Part shown: piece by piece, positions 6,319 through 15,429 of the stretch
Layout of the letters: the number at the start of each line of letters is the position of its first letter
Numbering within the stretch: position 1 is the first letter of the stretch
From: a virus
Virus record (IMG/VR): IMGVR_UViG_3300037185_000081
Coordinates: 1-39,942 of that record
Length of the DNA: 39,942 nucleotides
Direction: 5' to 3' (one strand)
Made by a program: the position numbers and the translations under genes
The notes under the pieces: generated by a model
Told to the model about the DNA's origin: nothing
Database searches by the model: none
Seen by the model: the letters and a program-made list of their open reading frames with translations, nothing else

Positions 6319-8313
6319 ATGATGCGCACGCTGCACTTGGACATAGAGACCTACTGCGAATTGGATCTCGCCGAAGTCGGCGTGCGCAAGTACGTCGAGC
6401 ACCCGAGCTTCGAGATCCTGCTCATCGGCTACGCCTACGACGACGGGCCGGTGAAGCAGATCGATCTGGCGCTGGACGACGTCGCCGAGAACCCCGACAT
6501 CAACCGGCTGACGGATGACCTATCCGATCCCGGGATCATGAAAATGGCCCACAACGCCGCCTTCGAAAGGCTCTGCTTCTCAAAACGCTATTACGGCGGC
6601 AGGACCCTCGATCCCAGCCAATGGCGATGCACGATGGTCCGGGCCTATCAGCTCGGCCTTCCCGGATCGCTGGACAAAGCCGGCTTATGGCTCGGGATCC
6701 CCGACGACAAAAAGAAAATGGCGATCGGCAAGAAGCTGATCGCGAAATTCTGCAAGCCCCAGAAGGACGGCAAGAGGATCTATCCGCAGGCCGCGCTCCC
6801 GGGAACCAAGGGCGATTGGGAGACCTTCAAAGACTACAACCGCCAGGACGTCGAGGCCGAGCGATCGGTCGGCGATGCGGAAAGCAAATATCCGGAATGC
6901 CCGGCTCACGAATGGGAGATCTATTGCGCGGACCAGGACATCAACGACCGCGGCGTCGGAGTCGACCTCGCCATGGCGAAAACCATCAACGGGTACGTCG
7001 AGGAGCATTCGGAGAAGCTCATCGGCGAGGCTAGGGCGGCGAGCGGCCTCGAGAACCCGCAATCGATGCCAAGGGCCAAAGACTGGCTCCGGAGCAAAGG
7101 CGTGAGATTCGACAATCTGGCTAAAGCCTCGCTCGATTCCCTGATCGCGGAGGCCGGAGACCCCTCGGTCAGGGCATATCTCAAAGCCCGCAAAGAGCTT
7201 GGCAAGACGAGCCTCACCAAGTACGAGGCGATGGAGCGCGCCGCCGTCTGGCATCCGGAGGACAAATGCTACCGCCTTCACGGGACACTCCAATTCGACG
7301 GCGCCATAAGGACGGGGCGATGGGCCGGCCGGATCGTCCAGACCCAGAACCTGCCCAGGAACACGCTGCCGCTCATCGAAGCCGCCCGGGATCACGCCTC
7401 GAAAGGCGAGTTCGATTGGCTGGAGCTTGAGTACGGCCACCCGATGGACACCCTGTCGCAGCTCATCCGGACAGCCTTCGTGCCGAAGCCGGGATGCCGA
7501 TTCGTGGTGGCCGATTACTGCCAGATCGAATGCCGCGTAGCCGCCTGGATGGCGGGGGAGGAGTACAAGCTCGAGATCTTCCGCAAAGGAGGCGACATCT
7601 ACAAAGAGACCGCCTCGCGGATCTATCGGAAACCGGTCGAGAAGATAACGCATGAGGAGAGGGCCAAAGGGAAAGTCGCCGAACTCGCGGGCGCATACGG
7701 CGGCGGAATCGGAGCATATAAGCGCTTCGGAGCCGACAGGATGGGCCTGAGTGACGAAGAGATCCAAGTACTCGTCGATCTCTGGCGTGACAACAACCCG
7801 GGCATCGTCCGCTTCTGGAAGGAGGCCGAGACCGCCGTCAAAGCGGCCATAACCCACCCGGGGGCCGAATACCGGATCGGAAGCAAGGGCGTCTCCGCGA
7901 AAATGTTCAGAGACACCCTCTTCATGAGGCTCCCGAGCCGGCGCCTCATCGCCTACAAAGGCATCCGGATAAGCAACACCGATCAAGGGGATCGGATCGA
8001 ATACCTCGACATGAAAGAGGGCATGAACGCCTTCCAATACGTCGAGACCTACGGCGGGAAGCTCTTCGAGAACATCATCCAAAGCACGGCCAGGGACTGC
8101 CTCGCGGAGGCGCTCTGGATCCTGAACGGCGGAGGGTGGGGGACCGTCTTCCACGTCCATGACGAATGCATCAACGAGGTGCCCGCCGAAACGGCCGATC
8201 GCGACGAGAAATCGATCGTCGAGATCATGAAGCTTCAAGGCCTTGAATGGGCTGAAGGGCTTCCGCTCGACGCCGACAGCTACATCTGCGATTTCTACAA
8301 AAAGGACGACTGA
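6319..8313 (+). CDS. Family A DNA polymerase with 3'-5' exonuclease
   Basis: A 664-residue replicative polymerase. The exonuclease domain has Asp8/Glu10 (LDIETY), Asn79...Glu83 (HNAAFE) and Tyr173xxxAsp177 (YNRQD). The polymerase domain has motif A with Asp399 (ADYCQIECR), motif B (KGKVAELAGAYGGG, Lys450/Lys452) and motif C His614-Asp615-Glu616 (HVHDE). There is no 5' nuclease domain, as usual in phages. The start is one of two adjacent ATGs at 6319 and 6322, after GAGGG. It sits between the SSB-like gene and small early genes. All catalytic residues are present, so it should be active. Confidence 0.96.
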   Translation: MMRTLHLDIETYCELDLAEVGVRKYVEHPSFEILLIGYAYDDGPVKQIDLALDDVAENPDINRLTDDLSDPGIMKMAHNAAFERLCFSKRYYGGRTLDPSQWRCTMVRAYQLGLPGSLDKAGLWLGIPDDKKKMAIGKKLIAKFCKPQKDGKRIYPQAALPGTKGDWETFKDYNRQDVEAERSVGDAESKYPECPAHEWEIYCADQDINDRGVGVDLAMAKTINGYVEEHSEKLIGEARAASGLENPQSMPRAKDWLRSKGVRFDNLAKASLDSLIAEAGDPSVRAYLKARKELGKTSLTKYEAMERAAVWHPEDKCYRLHGTLQFDGAIRTGRWAGRIVQTQNLPRNTLPLIEAARDHASKGEFDWLELEYGHPMDTLSQLIRTAFVPKPGCRFVVADYCQIECRVAAWMAGEEYKLEIFRKGGDIYKETASRIYRKPVEKITHEERAKGKVAELAGAYGGGIGAYKRFGADRMGLSDEEIQVLVDLWRDNNPGIVRFWKEAETAVKAAITHPGAEYRIGSKGVSAKMFRDTLFMRLPSRRLIAYKGIRISNTDQGDRIEYLDMKEGMNAFQYVETYGGKLFENIIQSTARDCLAEALWILNGGGWGTVFHVHDECINEVPAETADRDEKSIVEIMKLQGLEWAEGLPLDADSYICDFYKKDD

Positions 8314-8326
8314 AAGGAAAAAAACA

Positions 8327-8926
8327 ATGAAACCAAGCGAAGCCATCAAATGCATCGAGGAATGCTCCAAACGAGGATTCGACTGCAAAAATTGCGACGG
8401 GAAGGACGCCTGCCTATTCTCGGAGGCCATGCGGACGCTGGAAAGCGCCGCGATGGAGATCGAATCAGAGCATCAAAGACTCAACATGCAACGCTCCTTT
8501 TACGGGACCGGCCTCGACATGGAGCGCGTCGGCAAGGTGATTCAGTTCGCCGTGGCTTTCGGGAATCTGAAAGAGATCTCCAAGGCCTACCGGGAAATCG
8601 CCTACGACATGGTCGATTGGGACAAAGAGGGCAGCCCGTTCAACGGGATCGTCTATCAGAAAGGCTATACCGACCTCCACATCGAGCAGGCCACCGTCCT
8701 TCAGCAGAGGATCCGCGCGGATCTTGACCTCTTCGTCCAGAGCGTGGTCGATGGACGCGAATTCGAGGTCGGCTATTTCTATAAGCAGATCGAGATGACC
8801 GAGGCCCAAATGGCCGCGATCGAGAAGCAGGACAACGAAACCAAGATCCAGCTCTCGAAATCCGCCGGCCTTCTTTATGAGAAAGACGTCGAGATCGCCG
8901 GGCTCAAGGACCGTCTGGCTCTTTAA
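8327..8926 (+). CDS. Early protein with N-terminal Cys cluster and coiled coil
   Basis: A 199-residue protein starting at ATG 8327 after AAAGGAAA. Residues 9-32 hold five Cys (CIEEC, CKNC, ACLF), a likely zinc site. The middle and end are long amphipathic helices with heptad-like spacing (IEKQDNETKIQLSKSAGLLYEKDVEIAGLKDRL), suggesting a coiled-coil dimer. I do not recognise the family. Its place right after the polymerase suggests an accessory replication role, which is only a guess. Confidence 0.75.
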   Translation: MKPSEAIKCIEECSKRGFDCKNCDGKDACLFSEAMRTLESAAMEIESEHQRLNMQRSFYGTGLDMERVGKVIQFAVAFGNLKEISKAYREIAYDMVDWDKEGSPFNGIVYQKGYTDLHIEQATVLQQRIRADLDLFVQSVVDGREFEVGYFYKQIEMTEAQMAAIEKQDNETKIQLSKSAGLLYEKDVEIAGLKDRLAL

Positions 8927-8949
8927 GAGAAGAAAGAAGGGGGCCGGGC

Positions 8950-9348
8950 ATGAAAAAGAGAATCGAGTTTGGCTGGTCCGTTGAAAAGAAGCTGACCGAG
9001 GCGGAGGCGAAAGCGATCTTCGTCACCGTCCGCCACGCCATCTACGAGAAGGCGAAAGGCGAGCTCAGGAAAACAGCCTATTACGTCTCGACGAACTCCC
9101 CCGAGATCAGCATCGCGCCGGATGGGCACGTCACCCTTCTTGTGATATCCGGGAACATCCGCTACGGGAAGCCGGAGGATCGCGAGCGCCAGGTCATCTT
9201 CTACCGGGACGACGGGGACCACTTTTACCTGGAGGGGGATCTGCGGGCCGATCCCACGAACCAATACGCCTTCAAGGCCGCCCTCAAAAAAGCCTGCGAG
9301 ATCTGGGGCGAGGATCCGGGGGATTACGGCGATGTGCTCAACATCTGA
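8950..9348 (+). CDS. Early protein, function unknown
   Basis: A 132-residue protein after a GGGGG-rich ribosome site. The sequence alternates charged helices (EAEAKAIFVTVRHAIYEKAKGEL) with beta strands (GHVTLLVISGNIRYG, RQVIFYRDDGDHFYLEG). It looks like a compact alpha/beta protein, with no motif I can assign. It overlaps the next small gene by 17 bases. Confidence 0.75.
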   Translation: MKKRIEFGWSVEKKLTEAEAKAIFVTVRHAIYEKAKGELRKTAYYVSTNSPEISIAPDGHVTLLVISGNIRYGKPEDRERQVIFYRDDGDHFYLEGDLRADPTNQYAFKAALKKACEIWGEDPGDYGDVLNI

Positions 9349-9547
9349 AGGAAAGGGAGAGCTCCTGAACGCCGGACGCCTGACCGCGCCCTTCAGGCCC
9401 CCGACCGGCCTGGACAGGGAGATAGAAGACGCGAGATTCGCGATGGCGAAAGCCAAGAAACGCGGCAATTGGAAGGGTTATCGAGACCGAAAGAAACAAT
9501 ATGACAGGCTCCTCGGCGAGAAGCGCCGGAGCGAAAGGAAAAAGTGA
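9332..9547 (+). CDS. Small basic early protein
   Basis: A 71-residue protein, highly basic at its C-terminus (RDRKKQYDRLLGEKRRSERKK). It probably forms one long helix after residue 27. It overlaps the previous gene by 17 bases, and its stop overlaps the next start in a GTGA arrangement, which supports it as a real coupled gene. The ATG at 9332 has only a moderate ribosome site, so the start could lie further in. Function unknown. Confidence 0.55.
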   Translation: MCSTSEGKGELLNAGRLTAPFRPPTGLDREIEDARFAMAKAKKRGNWKGYRDRKKQYDRLLGEKRRSERKK

Positions 9548-10317
9548 AGAAAATGGGAGAAGAGAAGCCGGAAAGCAAAGCCGTCAGCACAACTCTGTAC
9601 CGCATTGATTACGCATGGATCCGGGCGCACTACCTGGATCAGAAATACTGGAAGGAGAAGTGGAAGATCTTCGACTACCGGGGCCTCACGATCGAGCTCA
9701 GCCTCAACTCGATAGACGTCAGAAACGGTTTGATCGGATTGGAGATGAGGATCGCCTTCTCCGGGGAACCCGAAAGAGGGCTCGCCCCCGATTCGGGGTG
9801 GTCGAGCTCCTTCTCAATCCCGATCAAGCACGACGAATACGGCGACTCCAATTTCCAGGCCCGACTGAAAGGTTCGGCCGTCTCACTGATAGAAAACCTG
9901 GAATCCGATTACATCAGAGGTTCCAAGGAATATCAGGAGATGAAGGACTGGAACGACAGGATTGACCAAGAGGCCCGGGACACGGCCGAAGCCTTCCTCG
10001 ACGGCCTCGGATACGAAAACGAAGACGTCCGAGAGGCCTACGTCGAATGGTATCTGAACAAGCTCGACGAAGAAGAGATCGGAAAGGCACGGCTGAATCA
10101 GGTCATAAGCGAGAGTCTGGGCCACATCCTCACCGGATGGTATTGCATCTTCGCCCTCTACATGGAGGACAAGGATCTCTGCGAGAGCTATCAGAAGCTT
10201 GGCCAAAAGACCGGAAACGAGGCCTATGAGGAATTCCTGAAAGAGAAAGACCGGATCCTGGAAGAGGACCGGATCGAGTATCTGAAAGGAAAGCTCACCG
10301 ACCCAAAAAGGAAATGA
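9544..10317 (+). CDS. Early protein, function unknown
   Basis: A 257-residue acidic protein. It starts with GTG at 9544, overlapping the previous stop, or with ATG at 9553. The N-terminal half is beta-rich (IFDYRGLTIELSLNSIDV, GLIGLEMRIAFSG). The C-terminal half is helical and rich in Glu, Asp, Lys and Tyr. No catalytic motif is evident. It lies among other unassigned early genes. Confidence 0.75.
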   Translation: MKKMGEEKPESKAVSTTLYRIDYAWIRAHYLDQKYWKEKWKIFDYRGLTIELSLNSIDVRNGLIGLEMRIAFSGEPERGLAPDSGWSSSFSIPIKHDEYGDSNFQARLKGSAVSLIENLESDYIRGSKEYQEMKDWNDRIDQEARDTAEAFLDGLGYENEDVREAYVEWYLNKLDEEEIGKARLNQVISESLGHILTGWYCIFALYMEDKDLCESYQKLGQKTGNEAYEEFLKEKDRILEEDRIEYLKGKLTDPKRK

Positions 10318-10321
10318 AACC

Positions 10322-10447
10322 ATGACAACAACCGCATTAGCCGTCATGTCGATAATTCTCTGCGCCGTCATCGTCTCGCAACTGACCTTCTTAATCACGG
10401 TCTTAGCCGCGGAAAAGGAGGACGGACAAACATGTCAGAGGAAATAA
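10322..10447 (+). CDS. Small single-pass membrane protein of 41 residues
   Basis: A 41-residue frame from ATG 10322, four bases after the previous stop, with AAGGAAA upstream. Residues 5-29 are strongly hydrophobic (ALAVMSIILCAVIVSQLTFL and on), forming one membrane helix, followed by a short charged tail. It overlaps the next gene by 16 bases. The hydrophobic span, ribosome site and tight spacing support it; role unknown, possibly an early membrane modulator. Confidence 0.55.
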   Translation: MTTTALAVMSIILCAVIVSQLTFLITVLAAEKEDGQTCQRK

Positions 10448-10680
10448 GGCTGAAAGACAAGCCGGATTTCAAGAAGCTCTCGACTAGGGCCCAATACCTC
10501 GTCGGGGCATACAAGGGGAAAAGGTGCGACGAGGCCCTCGATACCCTCAACAGCGAGGAATTCTCTCACGAGATGAAGGAGCATTGGGACAACGCCGACT
10601 TCGAAGAGTCGAATGCCTCCGCAGAAGCCAAAAAGTACATAAGGGACCTCATGGGCTCCGGGAGGCAGACCGTCGAATGA
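10432..10680 (+). CDS. Small acidic early protein
   Basis: An 82-residue protein after AAAAGGAGG at good spacing. It is charged and mainly helical (KLSTRAQYLVGAYKGKRCDEALDTL, SAEAKKYIRDLMGSG), with no recognised motif. It lies in the same operon as its neighbours. Confidence 0.65.
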   Translation: MSEEIRLKDKPDFKKLSTRAQYLVGAYKGKRCDEALDTLNSEEFSHEMKEHWDNADFEESNASAEAKKYIRDLMGSGRQTVE

Positions 10681-10717
10681 GTGTTGCCGCAGATCCTGAA
10701 GAACAAGGAGAAAAACA

Positions 10718-11152
10718 ATGATACCGATCCAAAGGAAGATAACCGTCATCGCGATCGACGCATGCGGATCAGCCGCGAAATGCGCCATCGCCGCCTGCGT
10801 GCTCAACGGAAGGGTCAATTACGGGAACGCCGCCCATCCCAATGCCACGGATCCCGGGAGGATGTACGTCCTCAAACCCAACAAAACAGACGACTACAAA
10901 ACGGTGGTTCCGGCGGCGACCGAAGACGTCTACGACGCGGCGACCGCGCTCCGCGACATCCATCTGAAGATGACGCTCCCGCCGATGGGGCAGGGGATGG
11001 ACGCCCTCGCCGGGATCCTTCGGGCCGAAGTCGGCTGGAGGGGGAGCGACTTCGTCATCGTCGAGGAGGCGCAGAACGTGACGTTCATCCCCTCCGAGGA
11101 GGTCCAAACCGCAACGAAAAGCCTCATGAAGGCGAAAGGAAGCAAACGATGA
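10718..11152 (+). CDS. Early protein, function unknown
   Basis: A 144-residue protein after AAGGAG. It opens with a hydrophobic strand ending in Asp (ITVIAIDACGS), has a middle helix region and a second strand ending in acidic residues (GSDFVIVEEAQNV). The pattern of a strand with Asp and later a strand with two Glu recalls RNase H-fold nucleases such as RuvC. I see no third acidic position that settles it, so this is a weak suggestion. The stop overlaps the next start (ATGA). Confidence 0.65.
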   Translation: MIPIQRKITVIAIDACGSAAKCAIAACVLNGRVNYGNAAHPNATDPGRMYVLKPNKTDDYKTVVPAATEDVYDAATALRDIHLKMTLPPMGQGMDALAGILRAEVGWRGSDFVIVEEAQNVTFIPSEEVQTATKSLMKAKGSKR

Positions 11153-11511
11153 GCAAAGGAAAAAGAGCGATGCGCCGCCCGAGCTCCAAGGAACGGGCCC
11201 GGCTCGAGAGGATGCTGCGCCGCAAAGCCGTTCGGGAGAAGGCAAGAAGCGTCCCCCAAGGGCCGAGCCAGGCTGCGCAATCAACGGATTTCACGCCTGA
11301 GGAGATAAGCATGATCCTGAGCCACCTGCACGCGAAGAAATGGAAGGGCGACCTTCTCTCCGTCGACTTCCTCTGCAGCGACGCGACCGTCGAGCAGAAT
11401 CTCGCGAGGAAGATCCAGGCCGTCGAGAAGCGGCATCTGAAGGAGATCTTCGCCAGGGAGAGAGCGGAGGCGAAGGCAAGGAGGGAAGCCAATGGCCAAG
11501 AACGGAAATGA
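11149..11511 (+). CDS. Basic early protein, function unknown
   Basis: A 120-residue protein starting at ATG 11149, which overlaps the previous stop. The first 45 residues are very rich in Arg, Lys and Ser. The middle (FTPEEISMILSHLHAKKWKG) and the end (RKIQAVEKRHLKEIFARERA) are helical. The Arg-rich front suggests nucleic acid binding. No named domain is recognised. Confidence 0.65.
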   Translation: MSKGKRAMRRPSSKERARLERMLRRKAVREKARSVPQGPSQAAQSTDFTPEEISMILSHLHAKKWKGDLLSVDFLCSDATVEQNLARKIQAVEKRHLKEIFARERAEAKARREANGQERK

Positions 11512-11749
11512 CGGCTCTGAGCCGCAAATACCCCTCACGATCGGAGAGCTCAGCATCATCAAGACAGCGCTTGGCATCGTCTGCGACGATCTGAAAGCGG
11601 AAAGCTCAGGGCCGCATACGATCGATCCGGGGACCAAAAAGGCCCGGGCCGATCTGGCGAGGGCCTGCAAGAGGATCCGCAGGAAGATCGACCTTCACAT
11701 GAACGCCTTGGCCGAATCCGTCAGAAAGAGAATCTCAGAGCCGAGATGA
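11492..11749 (+). CDS. Small helical early protein
   Basis: An 85-residue protein starting at ATG 11492 behind AAGGAGGG and overlapping the preceding gene by 20 bases. It contains two or three charged helices (LTIGELSIIKTALGIV, RADLARACKRIRRKIDLHM). It resembles the many small helical early proteins of these phages. Function unknown. Confidence 0.65.
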   Translation: MAKNGNDGSEPQIPLTIGELSIIKTALGIVCDDLKAESSGPHTIDPGTKKARADLARACKRIRRKIDLHMNALAESVRKRISEPR

Positions 11750-11789
11750 GCGTCGGGCCGCAGGACCCAAGGAAGGAAGAAACAGCATC

Positions 11790-14246
11790 ATGAACGAAGA
11801 GAAGCAACTGAGGATCGCCATCGCCCCGACCAGGATGGCCAAATCATGGACGAACCGAGCCATAACCTGGGGCGAGCTCATGAAGAGACTCGCCATAAGC
11901 AAAGACACCGGCGAGACCATGGCCGAGTATCTGGCGATGCCGAAGGAACAGCAGGATCAGATCAAGGACATCGGCGGCTTCGTCGGGGGGACCCTGAAAG
12001 ACGGCCTCCGGAGAAATGGATGCGTCGAGAGCCGATCGCTCGTGACGCTCGATCTCGACGACTGCCGCGCCGACGTGCTGGAGGCCCTTTCGGTCGGGCT
12101 CGAATGGGAGTGCTTCGCCTATTCGACCCACAAGAGCACCGAAACCCATCCGCGGGTCCGGCTCGTCATCCCCCTGAAGAGGGAGGTCACGCCCGACGAA
12201 TACGAGCCTTTGGCGAGACGGATAGCGGCGGATTCGCTGGCCGGCATGGAATGCTTCGATCCGACGACCTACGAGGCCGCGCGGCTCATGTACTGGCCGA
12301 GCAAGACCCACGATGAGCCGGCGGTGGCCAAAGAATTCGAGGGCGGGGTATGCGATCCGGATGCCGTGCTCGCGGAGTATGCCGACTGGAAAGACGCCAA
12401 GGAGTGGCCCACGAGCTCGAAGGAGCTCAAGCGGCGCCCGGGCGCTTTGGGCGCGAAGCTCTCCGACCCGGCGGGAAAGCCCGGGACGATCGGCGCCTTC
12501 TGCGAAGCCCACCCGATCAGCGACGCCATAGAGCGATTCATCCCCGAGATCTACGAGAAGGTCGAGGGCGGGCGCTACACCTTCGCCGGCGGGACGACCA
12601 CCGGAGGGGCCATCGTCTACGGCGACAAATTCCTTTATTCGAACCACGCCACCGATCCGGCGAGGGGCCAAAGCCTAAACAGCTTCGATCTCGTGCGGAT
12701 CCATCTCTTCGGGACGCTCGACAAGGACGCCAAAGAGGACACGCCGACTTCGAAGCTGCCGTCTTTCGGGAAGATGGAGGGCTTCGCCCGAAACGACCCG
12801 GAGACGAAGGAGGTACTTTCGAGGAAGCTGCGCGAGGCGCATCCGGAGGCCGAAGCCGATTTCGCCGAGATCCTGGACAAGGGGGCCGAGGAGCCGGACG
12901 CCTGGATGAAAAAGCTAACCTACGCCAAGGGCTCCCGCTTCGTCGAGGACAGCTACGACAACGCCGCGATCATCCTCGAAAACGACCCGAACCTCAAAGG
13001 GCTCGTGGGCGAGAACGTCTTCCGCGGATTCCCCGAGATCCTGAAGAGGACGCCTTGGAAGAGGGCGACCTCGACGCCGACCTGGAGCGACGCAGACGAT
13101 TCGCAGCTGAGAATCTACCTGGCCCACGTCTACGGCCTCCGAAACAGGCAGTTTATCCTGGACGCCCTGACGGCGGCCATGGAGCATAACGCCTTCGATC
13201 CGGTCAAAAAATACATCGAGGCAGTCAAATGGGATGGGCAGAGGCGCGCCGAAGGGCTTCTGGTCAGATACCTCGGGGCCGAGGACTGCGACTACGTGAA
13301 AACGATAACCAGGAAGATGCTGACCGCGGCGGTGGCCCGGGTCTACGAGCCTGGGAAGAAGTTCGATTACATGGTGACACTCGTGGGCCCTCAGGGCCTG
13401 GGGAAGTCGCTTCTCATACAGAAGATAGGGAACGGATGGACGAGCGACACGCTCCCGGACCTGCGATCGAAGCAGGCCTACGAGTCGCTCGACGGCGTAT
13501 GGCTCATGGAGATGGCCGAATTGGTGGCCCTCAAAAAGGCCGACCGGGAGACGATCAAGAACTTCGTGAGCAAGACCGAGGACACCTACCGGAAGGCCTA
13601 TGCCAGGAACGTCTCCGTCAACCGCCGCCGATGCATCTTCATCGGGACGACGAACGATGAGAGCTTCCTGAACGACGCGACAGGCGCCAGACGGTTCCTC
13701 GTCATCGACTGCGCCCGGTCCAAGGTCGAGACGCCGGTATGGAAGGGGCTGACCCCCGACGAGGTCCACCAGATCTGGGCCGAGGCCAAGACCTACTACG
13801 ACCAGGGCGAGAAGATCATGGACATGCCGGACCACGTCGCCGAGACGGCTCTCGCCGAGCAGAATTCGCACACCGACGACGATCCGCAAAGCGGCATGGT
13901 CCTCGTCTACTTGGAGACGAAGCTGCCCTCGACCTGGGACTCCTACACCATCGATCAGAGGGTGCAATGGTACAAGGCGACCGATCAATACCGCGAAGAG
14001 ATCGGGAGGACCCTCGACTCCGACGGCAACCCAATCGGGCTTCTTGAGCGGGAAAGCGTCTGCGCCCAGGAGATCTGGAGCGAGTGCTTTCAGAAGCGGC
14101 TCTCCGACATGAGCTTCATCGACTCGAAGAAAATCTGTGAATCGCTTCGGAAGCTCCCCGGATGGAAGCAGGAGGAGCGCACGAGGCGGGTGGGGCCCTA
14201 CGGCCCTCAGCGCTGCTTCGTCAAACACAAAGGGGAGAAACCATGA
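11790..14246 (+). CDS. VirE/VapE-type primase-helicase
   Basis: An 818-residue fusion. The N-terminal 250 residues look like an archaeo-eukaryotic primase-polymerase: Asp88-x-Asp90 in TLDLDD, then FAYSTHKSTETHPRVRLVIPL and EAARLMYWPS. The C-terminal VirE domain has a Walker A GPQGLGKS (533-540, Lys539), an acidic MEMAEL motif and a sensor-like IGTTND, followed by ATGARRFLVI. It should prime and unwind phage DNA for the family A polymerase upstream. Length fits the family. The next gene overlaps its stop (ATGA). Confidence 0.92.
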   Translation: MNEEKQLRIAIAPTRMAKSWTNRAITWGELMKRLAISKDTGETMAEYLAMPKEQQDQIKDIGGFVGGTLKDGLRRNGCVESRSLVTLDLDDCRADVLEALSVGLEWECFAYSTHKSTETHPRVRLVIPLKREVTPDEYEPLARRIAADSLAGMECFDPTTYEAARLMYWPSKTHDEPAVAKEFEGGVCDPDAVLAEYADWKDAKEWPTSSKELKRRPGALGAKLSDPAGKPGTIGAFCEAHPISDAIERFIPEIYEKVEGGRYTFAGGTTTGGAIVYGDKFLYSNHATDPARGQSLNSFDLVRIHLFGTLDKDAKEDTPTSKLPSFGKMEGFARNDPETKEVLSRKLREAHPEAEADFAEILDKGAEEPDAWMKKLTYAKGSRFVEDSYDNAAIILENDPNLKGLVGENVFRGFPEILKRTPWKRATSTPTWSDADDSQLRIYLAHVYGLRNRQFILDALTAAMEHNAFDPVKKYIEAVKWDGQRRAEGLLVRYLGAEDCDYVKTITRKMLTAAVARVYEPGKKFDYMVTLVGPQGLGKSLLIQKIGNGWTSDTLPDLRSKQAYESLDGVWLMEMAELVALKKADRETIKNFVSKTEDTYRKAYARNVSVNRRRCIFIGTTNDESFLNDATGARRFLVIDCARSKVETPVWKGLTPDEVHQIWAEAKTYYDQGEKIMDMPDHVAETALAEQNSHTDDDPQSGMVLVYLETKLPSTWDSYTIDQRVQWYKATDQYREEIGRTLDSDGNPIGLLERESVCAQEIWSECFQKRLSDMSFIDSKKICESLRKLPGWKQEERTRRVGPYGPQRCFVKHKGEKP

Positions 14247-14527
14247 GGAAGCGCGAAAGGGAGAAGATCCTCGCCGAATACCGCTCCATGAGCGACGCGG
14301 ATCTCCTGAAGGAATACCAAAGTACCCTCCAGGACAGCCTCGGCAGCGAGGCCGAGATCATGGAAGAGCGGGGCTGGGACGAGGCCGACGTCAGAGACCG
14401 CAGAGCCTATGAAAAATGGATCGGCGAGAAAAACCAGCTCGCCGAAACCGTGCTCGATGAGCGCGGCATCGATGCCTGGACCGGAAAGAAAAAGGAGGCT
14501 GTCGGTCATGAATCCAAACAACCATAG
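14243..14527 (+). CDS. Small charged early protein
   Basis: A 94-residue protein starting at ATG 14243, overlapping the helicase stop, with GGGGAGA upstream. It is highly charged and helical (KREREKILAEYRSMSDADLL) and ends in a Lys-rich tail. It overlaps the next gene by 20 bases. No motif is recognised; translational coupling to the primase-helicase suggests co-expression. Confidence 0.65.
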   Translation: MRKREREKILAEYRSMSDADLLKEYQSTLQDSLGSEAEIMEERGWDEADVRDRRAYEKWIGEKNQLAETVLDERGIDAWTGKKKEAVGHESKQP

Positions 14528-15191
14528 GATCTTCTCCCCAGAGCAAGAGGCATGGGTCAGGTCGATCGTCCCTGGGAAGACCGGGATTGAGCAGTCCGAG
14601 ATGATACGCCGGCGTTACGGGATCCGCCTCACCCCGAAGCAACTGAGCCATTGGCGGAAGAACCATCACGCCTCCAGCGGCCTCACCGGCCGCTTCGAGA
14701 AGGGGCATCCATCCCCAAACAAAGGCGTGCCGATGCCGAGGCACACCTACGAGATGGCCAAGGCCACGATGTTCAAGAAGGGCCAAAAGCCATGGAACGA
14801 CCGCTTCAAGATCGGGGACCGAAGGATCGTCCGCTGGAACGGAAACCAAAAGCGGTGGTATGAGAAGGTCTCCGACGAAGGGACGCTCTGGGAGCGGTGG
14901 AAGCCGGTGGCGAGGATCGTCCTTGAAAAAGCCGGGACGCCCTGCCCTGAGGACAGCGTGGTGATCCACCTCGACAAAAACCCGCTGAACGACGATCTCG
15001 GGAACCTGTTCATCGTCAAGAAAAGCATCTACGGGCCGATGCAAAGGATGCATATCATGGGCCGAGACGAAGCGGCGATGAAGGCGGCGGAGCTCATCGT
15101 CAAAATAGGCCACAAAGCATGGGCCCTCAAAGAGAAGAGACGAGCCGAAAACAAAAGGAGGAAGAAGCATGCCGCAGAACACAGCGATTGA
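14508..15191 (+). CDS. HNH-family endonuclease-like protein (possible homing endonuclease)
   Basis: A 227-residue protein behind AAAGGAGG. The N-terminal 60 residues form an HTH-like DNA-recognition part (QSEMIRRRYGIRLTPKQLSHW). GRFEKGHPSPNKG and FKKGQKPWND follow, the repeated linkers typical of phage HNH homing-type nucleases. The HNH core is IHLDKNPLNDDLGNLFIV, with His, Asn and a following Asn, though it is less canonical than in CxxC-type HNH proteins. It may be a selfish insert between early genes or serve in recombination. Family moderately certain, activity uncertain. Confidence 0.75.
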   Translation: MNPNNHRIFSPEQEAWVRSIVPGKTGIEQSEMIRRRYGIRLTPKQLSHWRKNHHASSGLTGRFEKGHPSPNKGVPMPRHTYEMAKATMFKKGQKPWNDRFKIGDRRIVRWNGNQKRWYEKVSDEGTLWERWKPVARIVLEKAGTPCPEDSVVIHLDKNPLNDDLGNLFIVKKSIYGPMQRMHIMGRDEAAMKAAELIVKIGHKAWALKEKRRAENKRRKKHAAEHSD

Positions 15192-15429
15192 CCTTCAGAA
15201 CCATCTCATGGAGGCTTTGGAGCGCCTGAACGACGATGAGCTCATGTCCGATCCGGAGGTCGCGAAGAAGGAAATAAAAAGAGCCAGCGCCATCTCAACC
15301 GTGGCGAGGGTGGCGGTCCAGAACGAGGCCATCATCGTTAGGGCCGAAACAATCAAGCGCGAATTCAGAACGGGAGGAAAAGAGGAGAACGTTCCGCTCC
15401 TCACCGGAGGAAACGAGGCTGAAAAATGA
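15169..15429 (+). CDS. Conserved small phage protein
   Basis: An 86-residue protein starting inside the end of the HNH gene at ATG 15169, after GGAGGAAG. The sequence NTAIDLQNHLMEALERLNDDEL, then EVAKKEIKRASAISTVARVAVQNEAIIVRAE, belongs to a family of helical proteins that I have seen often next to HNH-like genes in Bacillota phages. The function of the family is unknown. Confidence 0.75.
   Translation: MPQNTAIDLQNHLMEALERLNDDELMSDPEVAKKEIKRASAISTVARVAVQNEAIIVRAETIKREFRTGGKEENVPLLTGGNEAEK

Noticed and set aside
6685-8430. A 581-residue minus-strand frame opposite the DNA polymerase
   Set aside because: Long antisense frames are common in GC-rich coding DNA. The polymerase on the plus strand has all catalytic motifs.
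10681-11148. Upstream extension of the gene at 11149 to a 276-residue frame
   Set aside because: The extension is Arg/Gly-rich and overlaps the better-supported gene at 10718 in another frame; ATG 11149 has a coupled overlap.
12915-14228. A 437-residue minus-strand frame opposite the primase-helicase
   Set aside because: Antisense shadow; composition rich in Arg, Leu, Val and Gly, no motif, no ribosome site.
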